DNA from: Betaproteobacteria bacterium
Lineage (GTDB): Bacteria > Pseudomonadota > Gammaproteobacteria > Burkholderiales > SG8-39
Reading direction: 5' to 3'
Length of the DNA: 8,911 bases
NCBI GenBank assembly: GCA_016867955.1
Contig: VGIE01000069.1
Span: forward strand, 1 to 8,911
In this document: positions 1 to 6,009 of the stretch, piece by piece
How the letters are laid out: each line of letters starts with the position of its first letter
Position numbering within the stretch: the stretch's first letter is position 1
Notes under the pieces: generated by a model
The model's input: only the letters and a program-made list of their open reading frames with translations
Databases searched by the model: none
Told to the model about the DNA's origin: nothing
Translations under genes and position numbers: made by a program

Positions 1-1521
1 CCAAGCGCGGGATTCTAGGCGGCCGGCGATCCAGCCGAAAGTCATGGCCACACCCACCGTGCCGCCGGCACCCCAGTAGGCCTGGCCCGCCGGCGAGGCC
101 GCGCAGTTGCCCGCTGCATATACGCCGTCGATGGGCTCACCATCCACCGACAGCACACGGGCGCGCTCGTCCGTGACCGGGCCGCCCTTGGTGTCCAGCG
201 CCCCCGGGCCAAGGAGGATGCAGTAATAGGGCCCCTGCCCCGACAGCGGGTGCATCCAGCCGGCCCTGGCGCCGGGCCGTGCTTCCTGCGACCAGAAGCG
301 GTCGATGGCGGCCTCGCCACGGCCGAAGTCGAGGTCGCGGCCCTCGGTCGCCATGGCGTTGAAGCGTTCGAGCGTGTGAGCGAGGTTGGCCTCGAACTCC
401 GGCGCCAGCGTCACGCCGCCGGTGTGCGCGGCGAACTTCGCCAGGCGTACGCGGATGCCGGCCACCAGCCCCGGCCAGTCCGGCGCGCTGATGATGTATT
501 CGCGCAACTCGCCGCGCGGCGGCGTCGGAAAACGATGGCGCGCATAGCGCGGGTCGTCGGCCAGCGGGCCGTTGAGCAGGACGTCGTCGAAGACCCAGAA
601 CATGAGGTAGTTGGGGTACTCGCGCCGCGTGGCGTCCCAGGTGAAATGCACCTGCCCGCGCTCGTTGTACGGCGCCTTCTCGTTCAGGGCGTGCACGCCG
701 TAGCGGTTGACCATGAACATGCTGTCGCCGTAGGGCACGTAGACGTCGCGCTGGGTGGCGCGGTTCCTCGCCGCCAGTTCGACCAGCGACTGGCACCACC
801 AGGCCTGCGTCATGTTGCCGAGCTGCGCACCCAGCTGCATGCCGATGCGCGCGAAGTCGCCGCGGCTGCCCTCCACCGCCGCCCCGCCCAGCACCGGCCC
901 GCGCAGGTGCGCGGCCGCCATCGGCTCGTTGTGCAGGAAGCCGCCGGTGCCGAACACGATGCCCTGGCGCGCGCCGATGAACTCCGCGCGGTGGCCGACG
1001 CGCGCCTCCAGGCCGACCACGTCGCCGGCGTCATTGCGAATGGCGTTCATGACGCGGCTGTTCAGCTGCACTTGGCCACCCAGCTTCTCGAAGGCCGCCT
1101 GAAGGCGGTCGATGAAGATCTGCCCCTCCCCCGGGTCGATGCCGCGACGATGACCCGGCCACACCTTCGGCCGCAGGCTGCGGCCGACGGGCGCGCGGTC
1201 CTCCGGCAGGCCGAGCGTGGGATGATCGGGGTTGTAGCGCGTCGGGTAGCCCGACTTCGCCATGTACCGCAGCGCGTCCTCGCGCGGGTCGGCCACGCCG
1301 CGCGCGCGCATGAAGCGGTTGTTGGGAATCCAGATGGTGGTGCTCGACTTGGCCGAGGTGCCGCCGGTGAAGGCCGCCTGCTCAAGCACCAGCACCCTTG
1401 ACCCCGCCTTCGCCGCCGCCCAGGCCGCCGTCAGCGCGGCCGCACCGCTGCCCACGGCAATGACATCGACGACGCGGGTCCACTCCGCTCCCCAGGGTTC
1501 ATTATTATCATCTAAAGACAT
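1..1521 (-). CDS. FAD-dependent oxidoreductase, fumarate reductase / 3-ketosteroid dehydrogenase-like (C-terminus beyond left edge)
   Basis: Predicted cytoplasmic flavoenzyme that introduces or reduces a C-C double bond next to a carbonyl. No stop occurs before the window edge, giving 507 residues, probably nearly the whole protein. Seen: an N-terminal Rossmann FAD site GSGAAA (24-29) with the ribose-binding acid E47, then GGTSAKS (53-59); GTGGF (191-195); a central YGDSMFMVNRYG (264-275); and the C-terminal FAD-closing segment YAAGN (468-472). AYWGAGGT (481-488) gives Tyr482 and Gly486 in the Y-x3-G arrangement of the catalytic Tyr and Gly of 3-ketosteroid delta-1-dehydrogenases. The third Rossmann glycine is Ala29. 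There is no signal peptide, unlike periplasmic fumarate reductases. The start is set by AGGAG seven bases upstream. It is the last visible gene of the leftward operon, after gntR. Family is secure; the substrate (steroid, other cyclic ketone or acid) is inference. Confidence 0.9.
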   Translation of the reverse strand, partial: MSLDDNNEPWGAEWTRVVDVIAVGSGAAALTAAWAAAKAGSRVLVLEQAAFTGGTSAKSSTTIWIPNNRFMRARGVADPREDALRYMAKSGYPTRYNPDHPTLGLPEDRAPVGRSLRPKVWPGHRRGIDPGEGQIFIDRLQAAFEKLGGQVQLNSRVMNAIRNDAGDVVGLEARVGHRAEFIGARQGIVFGTGGFLHNEPMAAAHLRGPVLGGAAVEGSRGDFARIGMQLGAQLGNMTQAWWCQSLVELAARNRATQRDVYVPYGDSMFMVNRYGVHALNEKAPYNERGQVHFTWDATRREYPNYLMFWVFDDVLLNGPLADDPRYARHRFPTPPRGELREYIISAPDWPGLVAGIRVRLAKFAAHTGGVTLAPEFEANLAHTLERFNAMATEGRDLDFGRGEAAIDRFWSQEARPGARAGWMHPLSGQGPYYCILLGPGALDTKGGPVTDERARVLSVDGEPIDGVYAAGNCAASPAGQAYWGAGGTVGVAMTFGWIAGRLESRAW

Positions 1522-1528
1522 CGATACG

Positions 1529-1533
1529 CTCCT
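1529..1533 (-). promoter_or_regulatory. Ribosome binding site of the FAD oxidoreductase
   Basis: AGGAG on the minus strand lies seven bases before the ATG at 1521. It fixes that start and shows the gene has its own initiation signal despite the 132-base gap after gntR. Confidence 0.75.
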
Positions 1534-1574
1534 GCATTGCCATTACATGAATAATCTGATCATGCTCGTCGTAC

Positions 1575-1600
1575 GGCGGGATAGCGCGGCGCATCCCGCC
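1575..1600. repeat. Inverted repeat GGCGGGAT / ATCCCGCC
   Basis: Perfect 8-base arms (1575-1582 and 1593-1600) around a 10-base, GC-only-but-one loop. It lies 54 bases past the gntR stop and ahead of the FAD gene. No T-run follows on either strand, so it is not a classical intrinsic terminator. Its look, a GGCGGGAT-type arm with a GCGC-rich loop, recalls short intergenic palindromes dispersed in many proteobacterial genomes; that comparison is from memory. Possible roles are mRNA stabilisation or partial termination inside the operon. Confidence 0.6.
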
Positions 1601-1627
1601 ATCCGGTGCCCATCGCACTGTTTCCCT

Positions 1628-1651
1628 GCGCATTTCGCAATGCGCATTGCG
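1628..1651. repeat. Overlapping inverted repeats directly after the gntR stop
   Basis: Two structures share bases. GCGCATT (1628-1634) pairs with AATGCGC (1639-1645) across a four-base loop. CGCAATGCGCATTGCG (1636-1651) is a perfect 16-base palindrome ending two bases short of the gntR stop codon (1654-1656). The two cannot fold at once in RNA. With the repeat at 1575-1600 they fill most of the gap between gntR and the FAD gene. The palindrome could also be a protein-binding site. I cannot tell which role applies. Confidence 0.6.
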
Positions 1652-1653
1652 CC

Positions 1654-2433
1654 CTACCGCCAGTCGACCACCTCGTCCATCAGCGCCGGGTGGCGGCGCT
1701 CGACGTAGCGCGCGTACTCGAGCATGTGCTCGCGCATCAGGCGCTCGGCCTTCGCCGCCTCGCCGCGCGCAATGGCGCGGGCAATGGCGGCATGCACCGC
1801 CACCACCTTGGCGCGCCGGCTCACCGGGAACAGCATGCCGCTGACGCGGTCGTGGAAGATGTCCTCCAGCGAATGGCTGAACAGGTTGAGGATGCGGTTG
1901 TCCGACATCGAGGCCACCAGCCGGTGGAACTCGGCGCTGGTGTGCAGGTACGCCTCGTCGCTCTCCAGCGGAATGGAAAGGGCCAGCAGCCGCTCGATCA
2001 AAGCGGCGTCCGAGCGCTCGGCTGCCAGGCGCGCCATCACCGGCTCCATGACGAGGCGCGCCTCGATCAGCTCGCGAAAAGTCATGGTGCCGGCCTGGAA
2101 GTACAGCGTGGCCATGCGGCCGAAATCGCGCGTAGAGACGCCCGCCACCACCGCGCCGCCGCCCGGGCCGGCCTTGATGGTGATGAGGCCGTGCACCTCG
2201 AGGATGCGCAGCGCTTCGCGCAGCGAGGCCCGCGCGACGCCGTACTTCACCAGCATCTGCGCCTCGGATTCGAGCTGCGTGCCGGGCACCAGTTTCTCGG
2301 AGCCGATGCGCCGCGCGATGTTGCGCGCCACCACTTCGGCGACCTTCGCCGTCGGGCGCCCGGCCGCCACAGCCGGTCCGCCGGCGGTCTTGCGGGCCCT
2401 CGCGGACCTGCCTTTCTCCAGACGCCTCGTCAT
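1654..2433 (-). CDS. GntR-family transcriptional regulator, FadR subfamily (FCD domain)
   Basis: DNA-binding regulator, probably a repressor released by an acid or acyl-CoA-type ligand. The 259 residues show a basic tail (1-28), a winged helix-turn-helix (about 29-98) with ESEAQM, ASLREALRILEVHGLI and a wing GPGGGAVV, then an all-helical FCD ligand domain (about 115-245). Three histidines, H170 (in EFH), H214 and H236, match the metal-binding histidines of FCD domains. The usual aspartate four residues before the first histidine appears to be Ser166. The gene lies between the acyl-CoA dehydrogenase (45-base gap) and the FAD gene, so it probably controls its own operon. No clear Shine-Dalgarno precedes the ATG, so a start slightly downstream is possible; the helix-turn-helix would be unaffected. 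Family is secure; the target site and ligand are unknown. Confidence 0.9.
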   Translation of the reverse strand: MTRRLEKGRSARARKTAGGPAVAAGRPTAKVAEVVARNIARRIGSEKLVPGTQLESEAQMLVKYGVARASLREALRILEVHGLITIKAGPGGGAVVAGVSTRDFGRMATLYFQAGTMTFRELIEARLVMEPVMARLAAERSDAALIERLLALSIPLESDEAYLHTSAEFHRLVASMSDNRILNLFSHSLEDIFHDRVSGMLFPVSRRAKVVAVHAAIARAIARGEAAKAERLMREHMLEYARYVERRHPALMDEVVDWR

Positions 2434-2478
2434 GGCCGCGGATACGGGCTCATCGGCTCGGACAGCGATCCGGACCCC

Positions 2479-3690
2479 TCAGGCCTTCCGCGCCACGACC
2501 TTGGCCACGGCGTCCTTGTGGCGGTCCATGCGCTTCCAGCCCAGGGCATCGTCGGCGATCAGCACACGCTGCAGGTTGGCCGAGCCCTCGCCGGTGTGCC
2601 ACAGCCGCGCATAACTCACGTAGATGGCGATCGGCAGCTCGTCCGAGAACGAATAGCCGCCGAAGATCTCGCTCGCCGCGTTGGCGGCGCGCACGCAGAC
2701 CTCGGCCGCGTAGTACTTGGCGATCGAGCTTTCGCGGGTTGCGATATTGCCGGCGTCGAACATGCGCGCGGCATTGGTCACCAGGGCACGCGCCGCGGCC
2801 ACCTCGCACACCATGTTGGAAAGCTGCTGCTTGATCATCTGGAAGGAACCGATCTTCTGGCCGAAGGCGGTACGCACGTTGCAGTATTCGAGCGACGCGT
2901 CGAGGCAGGCCTGCGCAAGGCCGAGCGAGCGCGCCGCCACGACGAGCCGGCCAAAGTCCATGGCCGTCATGGCCACCGTGAAGCCTTCGCCCTCCGCGCC
3001 CAGCATGTTGGCAGCCGGCACGCGCATGTCCTTGAAGGCCAGTTCGTTGGTGGGCATGAGGTTGCCCAGCACGCGGCACTTCACCTGCTTGGCGGCGAAG
3101 CCCGGGGTATTCGTTTCGACCACGAACGCCGACACGCCCTTGTGCCTGGCCGCCGGGTCGGTCTTGCAGTAGACGATGCCGACGTCGGCCACGTTGGCGT
3201 TGGTAATCCACATCTTGGCGCCGTTCAGCACGTAGTCGTCGCCGTCGCGCACGGCGCGCGTGCGCATGGCGCCCAGCACGTCCGTGCCGCCATCGGGCTC
3301 GGTGAGCGCGGAGTAGCCGAGCAGTCTTCCCTCGATCAGTCCGGGCACGAACTTCTCGACCAGGTCCGGCCGCCCCCAGTTGGCGATGGTGAGCGGCACC
3401 GTGGCCGCCTGCATGTTCATGCACGCGCTGATGGGCGGATAGGCCCAGGCCAGTTCCTCGGCCACGGCGGCCAGTGCCTCGTAGCCGGCGCCGGTGCCGC
3501 CCAGCGACTCGGGGGCGATGCAACCGAAGGCGCCCAGTTCGCCGAGCTTGCGGTAGATGTCGCGCGGAAATTCGCCGGTGGCCTCCATGTCGCGGACGCG
3601 CGGGCGGATCTCGTTCTTGCCGAAGTCGCGCACCATTTCGCGCAGCGCGGCGATTTCCTCGGGGTTGGCACTCTTGGCGGTCAGGCTCAT
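2479..3690 (-). CDS. Acyl-CoA dehydrogenase
   Basis: FAD enzyme that forms an alpha,beta-double bond in an acyl-CoA and passes electrons to electron-transfer flavoprotein, in the cytoplasm. The 403 residues are a full-length family member. Seen: the helical N-terminal domain (1-125); the flavin/substrate signature YSALTEPDGGTDVLGAM (126-142); KMWITNA (159-165); the C-terminal helical domain with AFGQKIGSFQMIKQQLSNM (275-293); EIFGGYSF (341-348); and GEGSANLQR (367-375). Glu368 aligns with the catalytic base of medium-chain and short-chain enzymes (YEGT context), so the enzyme looks active; the usual YEGT is GEGS here. It follows the LLM gene by 40 bases and precedes gntR. The Shine-Dalgarno is weak (GGAC near -8). 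Closest sub-type could be a glutaryl-CoA or branched-chain type, but I cannot assign one. Substrate is unknown. Confidence 0.92.
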   Translation of the reverse strand: MSLTAKSANPEEIAALREMVRDFGKNEIRPRVRDMEATGEFPRDIYRKLGELGAFGCIAPESLGGTGAGYEALAAVAEELAWAYPPISACMNMQAATVPLTIANWGRPDLVEKFVPGLIEGRLLGYSALTEPDGGTDVLGAMRTRAVRDGDDYVLNGAKMWITNANVADVGIVYCKTDPAARHKGVSAFVVETNTPGFAAKQVKCRVLGNLMPTNELAFKDMRVPAANMLGAEGEGFTVAMTAMDFGRLVVAARSLGLAQACLDASLEYCNVRTAFGQKIGSFQMIKQQLSNMVCEVAAARALVTNAARMFDAGNIATRESSIAKYYAAEVCVRAANAASEIFGGYSFSDELPIAIYVSYARLWHTGEGSANLQRVLIADDALGWKRMDRHKDAVAKVVARKA

Positions 3691-3730
3691 GTCAGTCCAG
3701 TAAGGATGATCAAGTCGTGGGGATGGAGGG

Positions 3731-4741
3731 TTACTTGCGCAGCAGCGGGAGGACCTTCGTGCCGAAGAGTTCGAGCTGCTTCATCACTTCGGCATGTGGG
3801 AGGCCTGGCCATTGCGGCTTGAACATGAAGTGCGTCATGCCGAGCGTGTCGCGCAGGCCGGCCAGCGCCTCGGCGCACTGCTCGGGCGTGCCGTGGATGA
3901 AGCGCGCGTCGATGTCGTCGGCCTCCTGCGACCCGAAGCCGGTGGCGTCCTTGTCGAGATCGCTGGTCAGGCCCCACTTGATGTAGGTGTCGAAGCGGCC
4001 GGCGCTGCGCATGGCAGCCAGTTTGCGGCCCTCCTCGCGCGTCGCGGCAATCACCAGCTCGCGGCGCAGCGGAAAGTCGCCGTCCAGCGGCAGGCCAACG
4101 CGCTCGCGCTCCTCGAGGAACACCTGACGCAGACGCGCCAGGCCCTGGTGCGTGGGGAAGGGCGGCGAATACCACGCATCCCCCATGCGGGCGGCGCGCC
4201 GCACGGCCGCCTCCACCTGCCCCGCCACCCAGATGGCAGGGCGCGGGCGCTGCAGCGGCAGCACCGAGGGCACCACGCCCTCCACCGTCACGTGCTTGCC
4301 CTTGAAGTTCACCTCGTCGCCCGTCCACAGCGCCTTGATGAGCTCGAGGTTCTCCTCGAAGCGCTCCACGCGCGAACCCTTGGTGACGCCGAAGGCCTTG
4401 AACTCGTGCGGCGAGTAGCCGAGGCCCACACCGAAGATCGAACGACCTCCGGTGAGCACGTCAAAGGTGGCCATCTGCTCGGCCATGTCCACCGGGTGCA
4501 CCAGCGGCAGCAGGATGATGCCGGTGGCCACCTGCATGCGCGGGGCGAACTGCGAGAGCCACTGCAGGTACAGAATGGGCTGGTAGTAGCGAAGCTCGGT
4601 ACCGAGGTAGTGCTGGCCCGCGACAATGACGTCGAAGCCGAGCGCATCGGCCGCCCTCACCATGTCGCGGTGCTCGTTGATCTGCTGCTGCGGCGGCGCG
4701 TTGCGGCCCCAGATGGTGGTGGCCACGATGCCGAACTTCAT
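3731..4741 (-). CDS. LLM-class flavin-dependent oxidoreductase (luciferase-like monooxygenase)
   Basis: TIM-barrel enzyme of the bacterial luciferase-like family, which uses reduced FMN or F420 for oxygen insertion or hydride transfer, in the cytoplasm. The 336 residues are typical. Seen: beta-1 MKFGIVATTIWG (1-12); ADALGFDVIVAGQHY (31-45); VATGIILLPLVHPVDMAEQMATFD (71-94, quoted here only as a segment with key residues H82 and P83); GGRSIFGVGLGY (98-109); RVERFEENLELIKALW (124-139); and RPAIWVAGQ (167-175). The start is set by AGGAGG eight bases upstream; a second ATG at 4748 in another frame lies too close to that site. It is the promoter-proximal gene of the leftward operon. As a first gene beside an acyl-CoA dehydrogenase it may oxygenate the substrate, possibly with a separate flavin reductase, none of which is visible here. 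The cofactor cannot be decided. Confidence 0.9.
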   Translation of the reverse strand: MKFGIVATTIWGRNAPPQQQINEHRDMVRAADALGFDVIVAGQHYLGTELRYYQPILYLQWLSQFAPRMQVATGIILLPLVHPVDMAEQMATFDVLTGGRSIFGVGLGYSPHEFKAFGVTKGSRVERFEENLELIKALWTGDEVNFKGKHVTVEGVVPSVLPLQRPRPAIWVAGQVEAAVRRAARMGDAWYSPPFPTHQGLARLRQVFLEERERVGLPLDGDFPLRRELVIAATREEGRKLAAMRSAGRFDTYIKWGLTSDLDKDATGFGSQEADDIDARFIHGTPEQCAEALAGLRDTLGMTHFMFKPQWPGLPHAEVMKQLELFGTKVLPLLRK

Positions 4742-4749
4742 GCGTCATT

Positions 4750-4755
4750 CCTCCT
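4750..4755 (-). promoter_or_regulatory. Ribosome binding site of the LLM oxidoreductase
   Basis: Perfect AGGAGG on the minus strand, eight bases before the ATG at 4741. It is the strongest Shine-Dalgarno in the left operon and decides the start against the out-of-frame ATG at 4748, which lies one base from it. Confidence 0.85.
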
Positions 4756-4784
4756 GTTGATTGATCCGGTGCCGGGTTGCGCCG

Positions 4785-4812
4785 ATTCTAGCCGTAAACT
4801 ATGATCAGAGTT
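4785..4812 (-). promoter_or_regulatory. Candidate operon promoter with overlapping near-palindromic operator
   Basis: TAGAAT (4785-4790, minus strand) resembles a sigma-70 -10 box and would give a leader of roughly 37 bases before the LLM start. No good -35 box lies at the usual distance (TAACTC at 17 bases). That spot is occupied by AACTaTGATCAgAGTT (4797-4812), a 16-base palindrome with one mismatched pair. A palindrome between -10 and -35 is a classical repressor position, and the operon encodes a GntR repressor; the link is inference. The site overlaps the left end of the receptor remnant. Confidence 0.35.
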
Positions 4813-5057
4813 ATGGGGGCCGTGCCGGCCCCTCCGGGACAAGGCGGCGGTGCCTGCCGCGTGCCGAGGTGATCGCGACATTCGACGGCGCCATCGCCGG
4901 CGTGCTGAAGCGGCCGGAAGTGTGCCGCAAGCTCGACGAGAGCTTCGGCATGTTCGCCGGGCGTTCCTCGACGCCGGAGGAATTCGGCGCCCACATCGGC
5001 GCCAAGATCAAGGCCTGGACGCCGGTGCTGAAGGTCTCCGGCATCAAGCTGGAATAA
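4809..5057 (+). pseudogene. C-terminal remnant of a Bug/TctC-type periplasmic receptor
   Basis: The plus strand encodes about 82 residues ending in a stop that read like the tail of a tripartite tricarboxylate-type receptor. They include YGGRAGPSGT (the usual W/Y-G-x-x-A-P-A-G-T segment), AEVIATFDGAIAGVLKRPEV, TPEEFGAHIGAKIKAW and the end VSGIKLE. The first three quarters of the gene, including the signal peptide, are missing. The sequence upstream is the LLM promoter region. An open frame with ATG at 4761 covers it, but its first 16 residues have no family resemblance, so I regard it as a decayed gene and not a 98-residue protein. Its tail differs from that of the intact receptor at 6619-7572 (ELVAKSGR end), so it derives from another paralog. 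Confidence 0.7.
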
Positions 5058-5096
5058 CCAGCCCGGAGCGACGGGATCTGTCTGATCGCCGTCAGA

Positions 5097-5160
5097 TCAC
5101 CCCCGCCGCTTGATCCCCATGGACCTCCAGATGCCTCGACCATCGTAGTAGTCGAACTCG
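5097..5160 (-). pseudogene. Probable C-terminal remnant of a SnoaL/NTF2-like protein
   Basis: On the minus strand about 20 codons run to a TGA at 5097-5099 and read FDYYDGRGIWRSMGI plus a basic end. The pattern F-D-Y-Y-D followed by an amphipathic helix and M-G-I resembles the D-Y-x-D...LGL ending of SnoaL-like proteins, and the intact SnoaL-like gene nearby ends in the comparable RDFHRADMADMMRQLGL. Only the tail is present and the reading frame upstream runs into the enoyl-CoA hydratase remnant on the other strand. The identification rests on a short motif and is tentative. Confidence 0.35.
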
Positions 5161-5292
5161 CTGGACGCATCACTGGCGCAGCAACTTGATGCGGAGCTTT
5201 CGGGCATGCTCGCCGCTCATGCCGGCGGGGAAATGCCGGAGGGCATTGCGGCCTTCATGCAGAAGCGCGCAGCCGACTACCGCAAGAAGTAG
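5161..5292 (+). pseudogene. C-terminal remnant of an enoyl-CoA hydratase/isomerase
   Basis: The frame ending at the TAG at 5290-5292 gives about 43 residues: a helix LDASLAQQLDAELSGML, then MPEGIAAFMQKRAADYRKK. E-G-I-x-A-F-x-x-K-R is the hallmark ending of crotonase-family enzymes, preceded as usual by an L-x2-E-L helix. The catalytic core (about 200 residues) is missing: two in-frame TAG codons at 5146-5151 close the frame on the left, and the sequence before them reads as another gene tail on the other strand. The stop lies 14 bases before the glutathione S-transferase start, a spacing typical of genes in one operon, so the intact hydratase was probably the upstream partner of that gene. 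Confidence 0.6.
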
Positions 5293-5306
5293 AGGGATCC
5301 ATCCTC

Positions 5307-5981
5307 ATGTTCGAGCTCTACCACTGCATCGACGCGCGCTCATTCCGCCCACTGTGGACTCTCGAAGAACTGGGGCTGCCCTATCGACTGAACATGCTCG
5401 GGTTTCCGCCGCGCGTGCTCCACAAGTCGTATCGCGGCATCAATCCACTGGGCACCATTCCGCTGCTGCTCGACGGCGAGTCGCGCCTTACCGAATCTGC
5501 GGCAATCTGCCAGTACCTCGCAGCGCGCCACAGCCCGCGCAATATGAACGTTGAAGCCGACGAGCCCGGATTCGCGGACTATCTCAATTACCTGCATTTC
5601 GGTGAGGCCACGCTAACCTTCCCGCAGACGCTGGTGTTGCGATATCGCCAATTCGAACCGCCCGAGAGGCTGCAGCGGCAGGTCGCTGAAGACTATGAAA
5701 AGTGGTTTCTTGCCCGGCTGCGCAACCTCGATTCCCACCTTGGGAGGCGCCAGTGGCTGTCCAGCGAGCGATTCACCGCCGCCGACATTTCAGTGGGCTA
5801 CGCCCTGCTCCTGGCCCGGCATCTGGGCCTTGGCGGGCAGATGAGTCCAGTCGTCGACGCCTATTGGCAACGCCTTGAGTCGCGCCCGGCGTTCCTGCGC
5901 GCGCAGCAGGCGCAGCAGCGCGCCGCCGCCGAGCAGGGCATTCCCCCAATCCCCGCCCCCCTCACGGGACGTACGGGTTGA
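5307..5981 (+). CDS. Glutathione S-transferase family protein
   Basis: Cytosolic glutathione-dependent enzyme for conjugation, reduction or ring-opening steps; bacterial members often serve aromatic or halogenated-compound pathways. The 224 residues have the usual two domains. The thioredoxin-like N-terminal domain (1-75) holds RSFRPLWTLEELGLPY (11-26), cis-proline P52 in GTIPLL and the glutathione-binding TES (62-64). The helical C-terminal domain (about 88-205) holds the N-capping box FTAAD (156-160). Ser12, or less likely Cys7, is the candidate residue activating glutathione. GAGGGA (5292-5297), nine bases before the ATG, supports the start and overlaps the stop of the hydratase remnant. 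The next gene follows after 28 bases. The 60 bases 5341-5400 are 58% GC, against 72% in the gntR stretch 2281-2340. Family is secure; the substrate is unknown. Confidence 0.9.
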   Translation: MFELYHCIDARSFRPLWTLEELGLPYRLNMLGFPPRVLHKSYRGINPLGTIPLLLDGESRLTESAAICQYLAARHSPRNMNVEADEPGFADYLNYLHFGEATLTFPQTLVLRYRQFEPPERLQRQVAEDYEKWFLARLRNLDSHLGRRQWLSSERFTAADISVGYALLLARHLGLGGQMSPVVDAYWQRLESRPAFLRAQQAQQRAAAEQGIPPIPAPLTGRTG

Positions 5982-6009
5982 CCCTTTCAACAAATTCGGA
6001 GCACCAGCC

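Noticed and set aside
250..1401. Plus-strand open frame of 383 codons opposite the FAD oxidoreductase
   Set aside because: The minus strand is open for 507 codons with clear FAD motifs; the plus frame has no family features.
1542..1547. TGTAAT as a -10 box for a separate FAD gene promoter (minus strand)
   Set aside because: No -35 box at a suitable distance, and the implied transcript would start almost at the ribosome binding site.
1606..3822. Very long plus-strand open frame (738 codons) opposite gntR and the acyl-CoA dehydrogenase
   Set aside because: Its translation is rich in Arg, His, Ala and Gly with no recognisable domain, while the opposite strand carries two clear protein families. 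It is an antisense by-product of high third-position GC.
4816..4832. GGGGCC-GTGCC-GGCCCC hairpin
   Set aside because: Six-base GC arms are expected by chance in such DNA; no T-run follows and it sits inside the receptor remnant.
5075..5098. GATCTG...CAGATC inverted repeat after the receptor remnant as a terminator
   Set aside because: Arms are six bases with a 12-base interior that pairs poorly and no T-run follows; it may be a leftover of the old terminator but I cannot support it.
5875..6009. Upstream start for the SnoaL-like gene at 5875
   Set aside because: The extension is Ser/Arg/Pro-rich, overlaps the transferase gene in another frame and lacks family resemblance, while the ATG at 6010 has a well-spaced GGAG.
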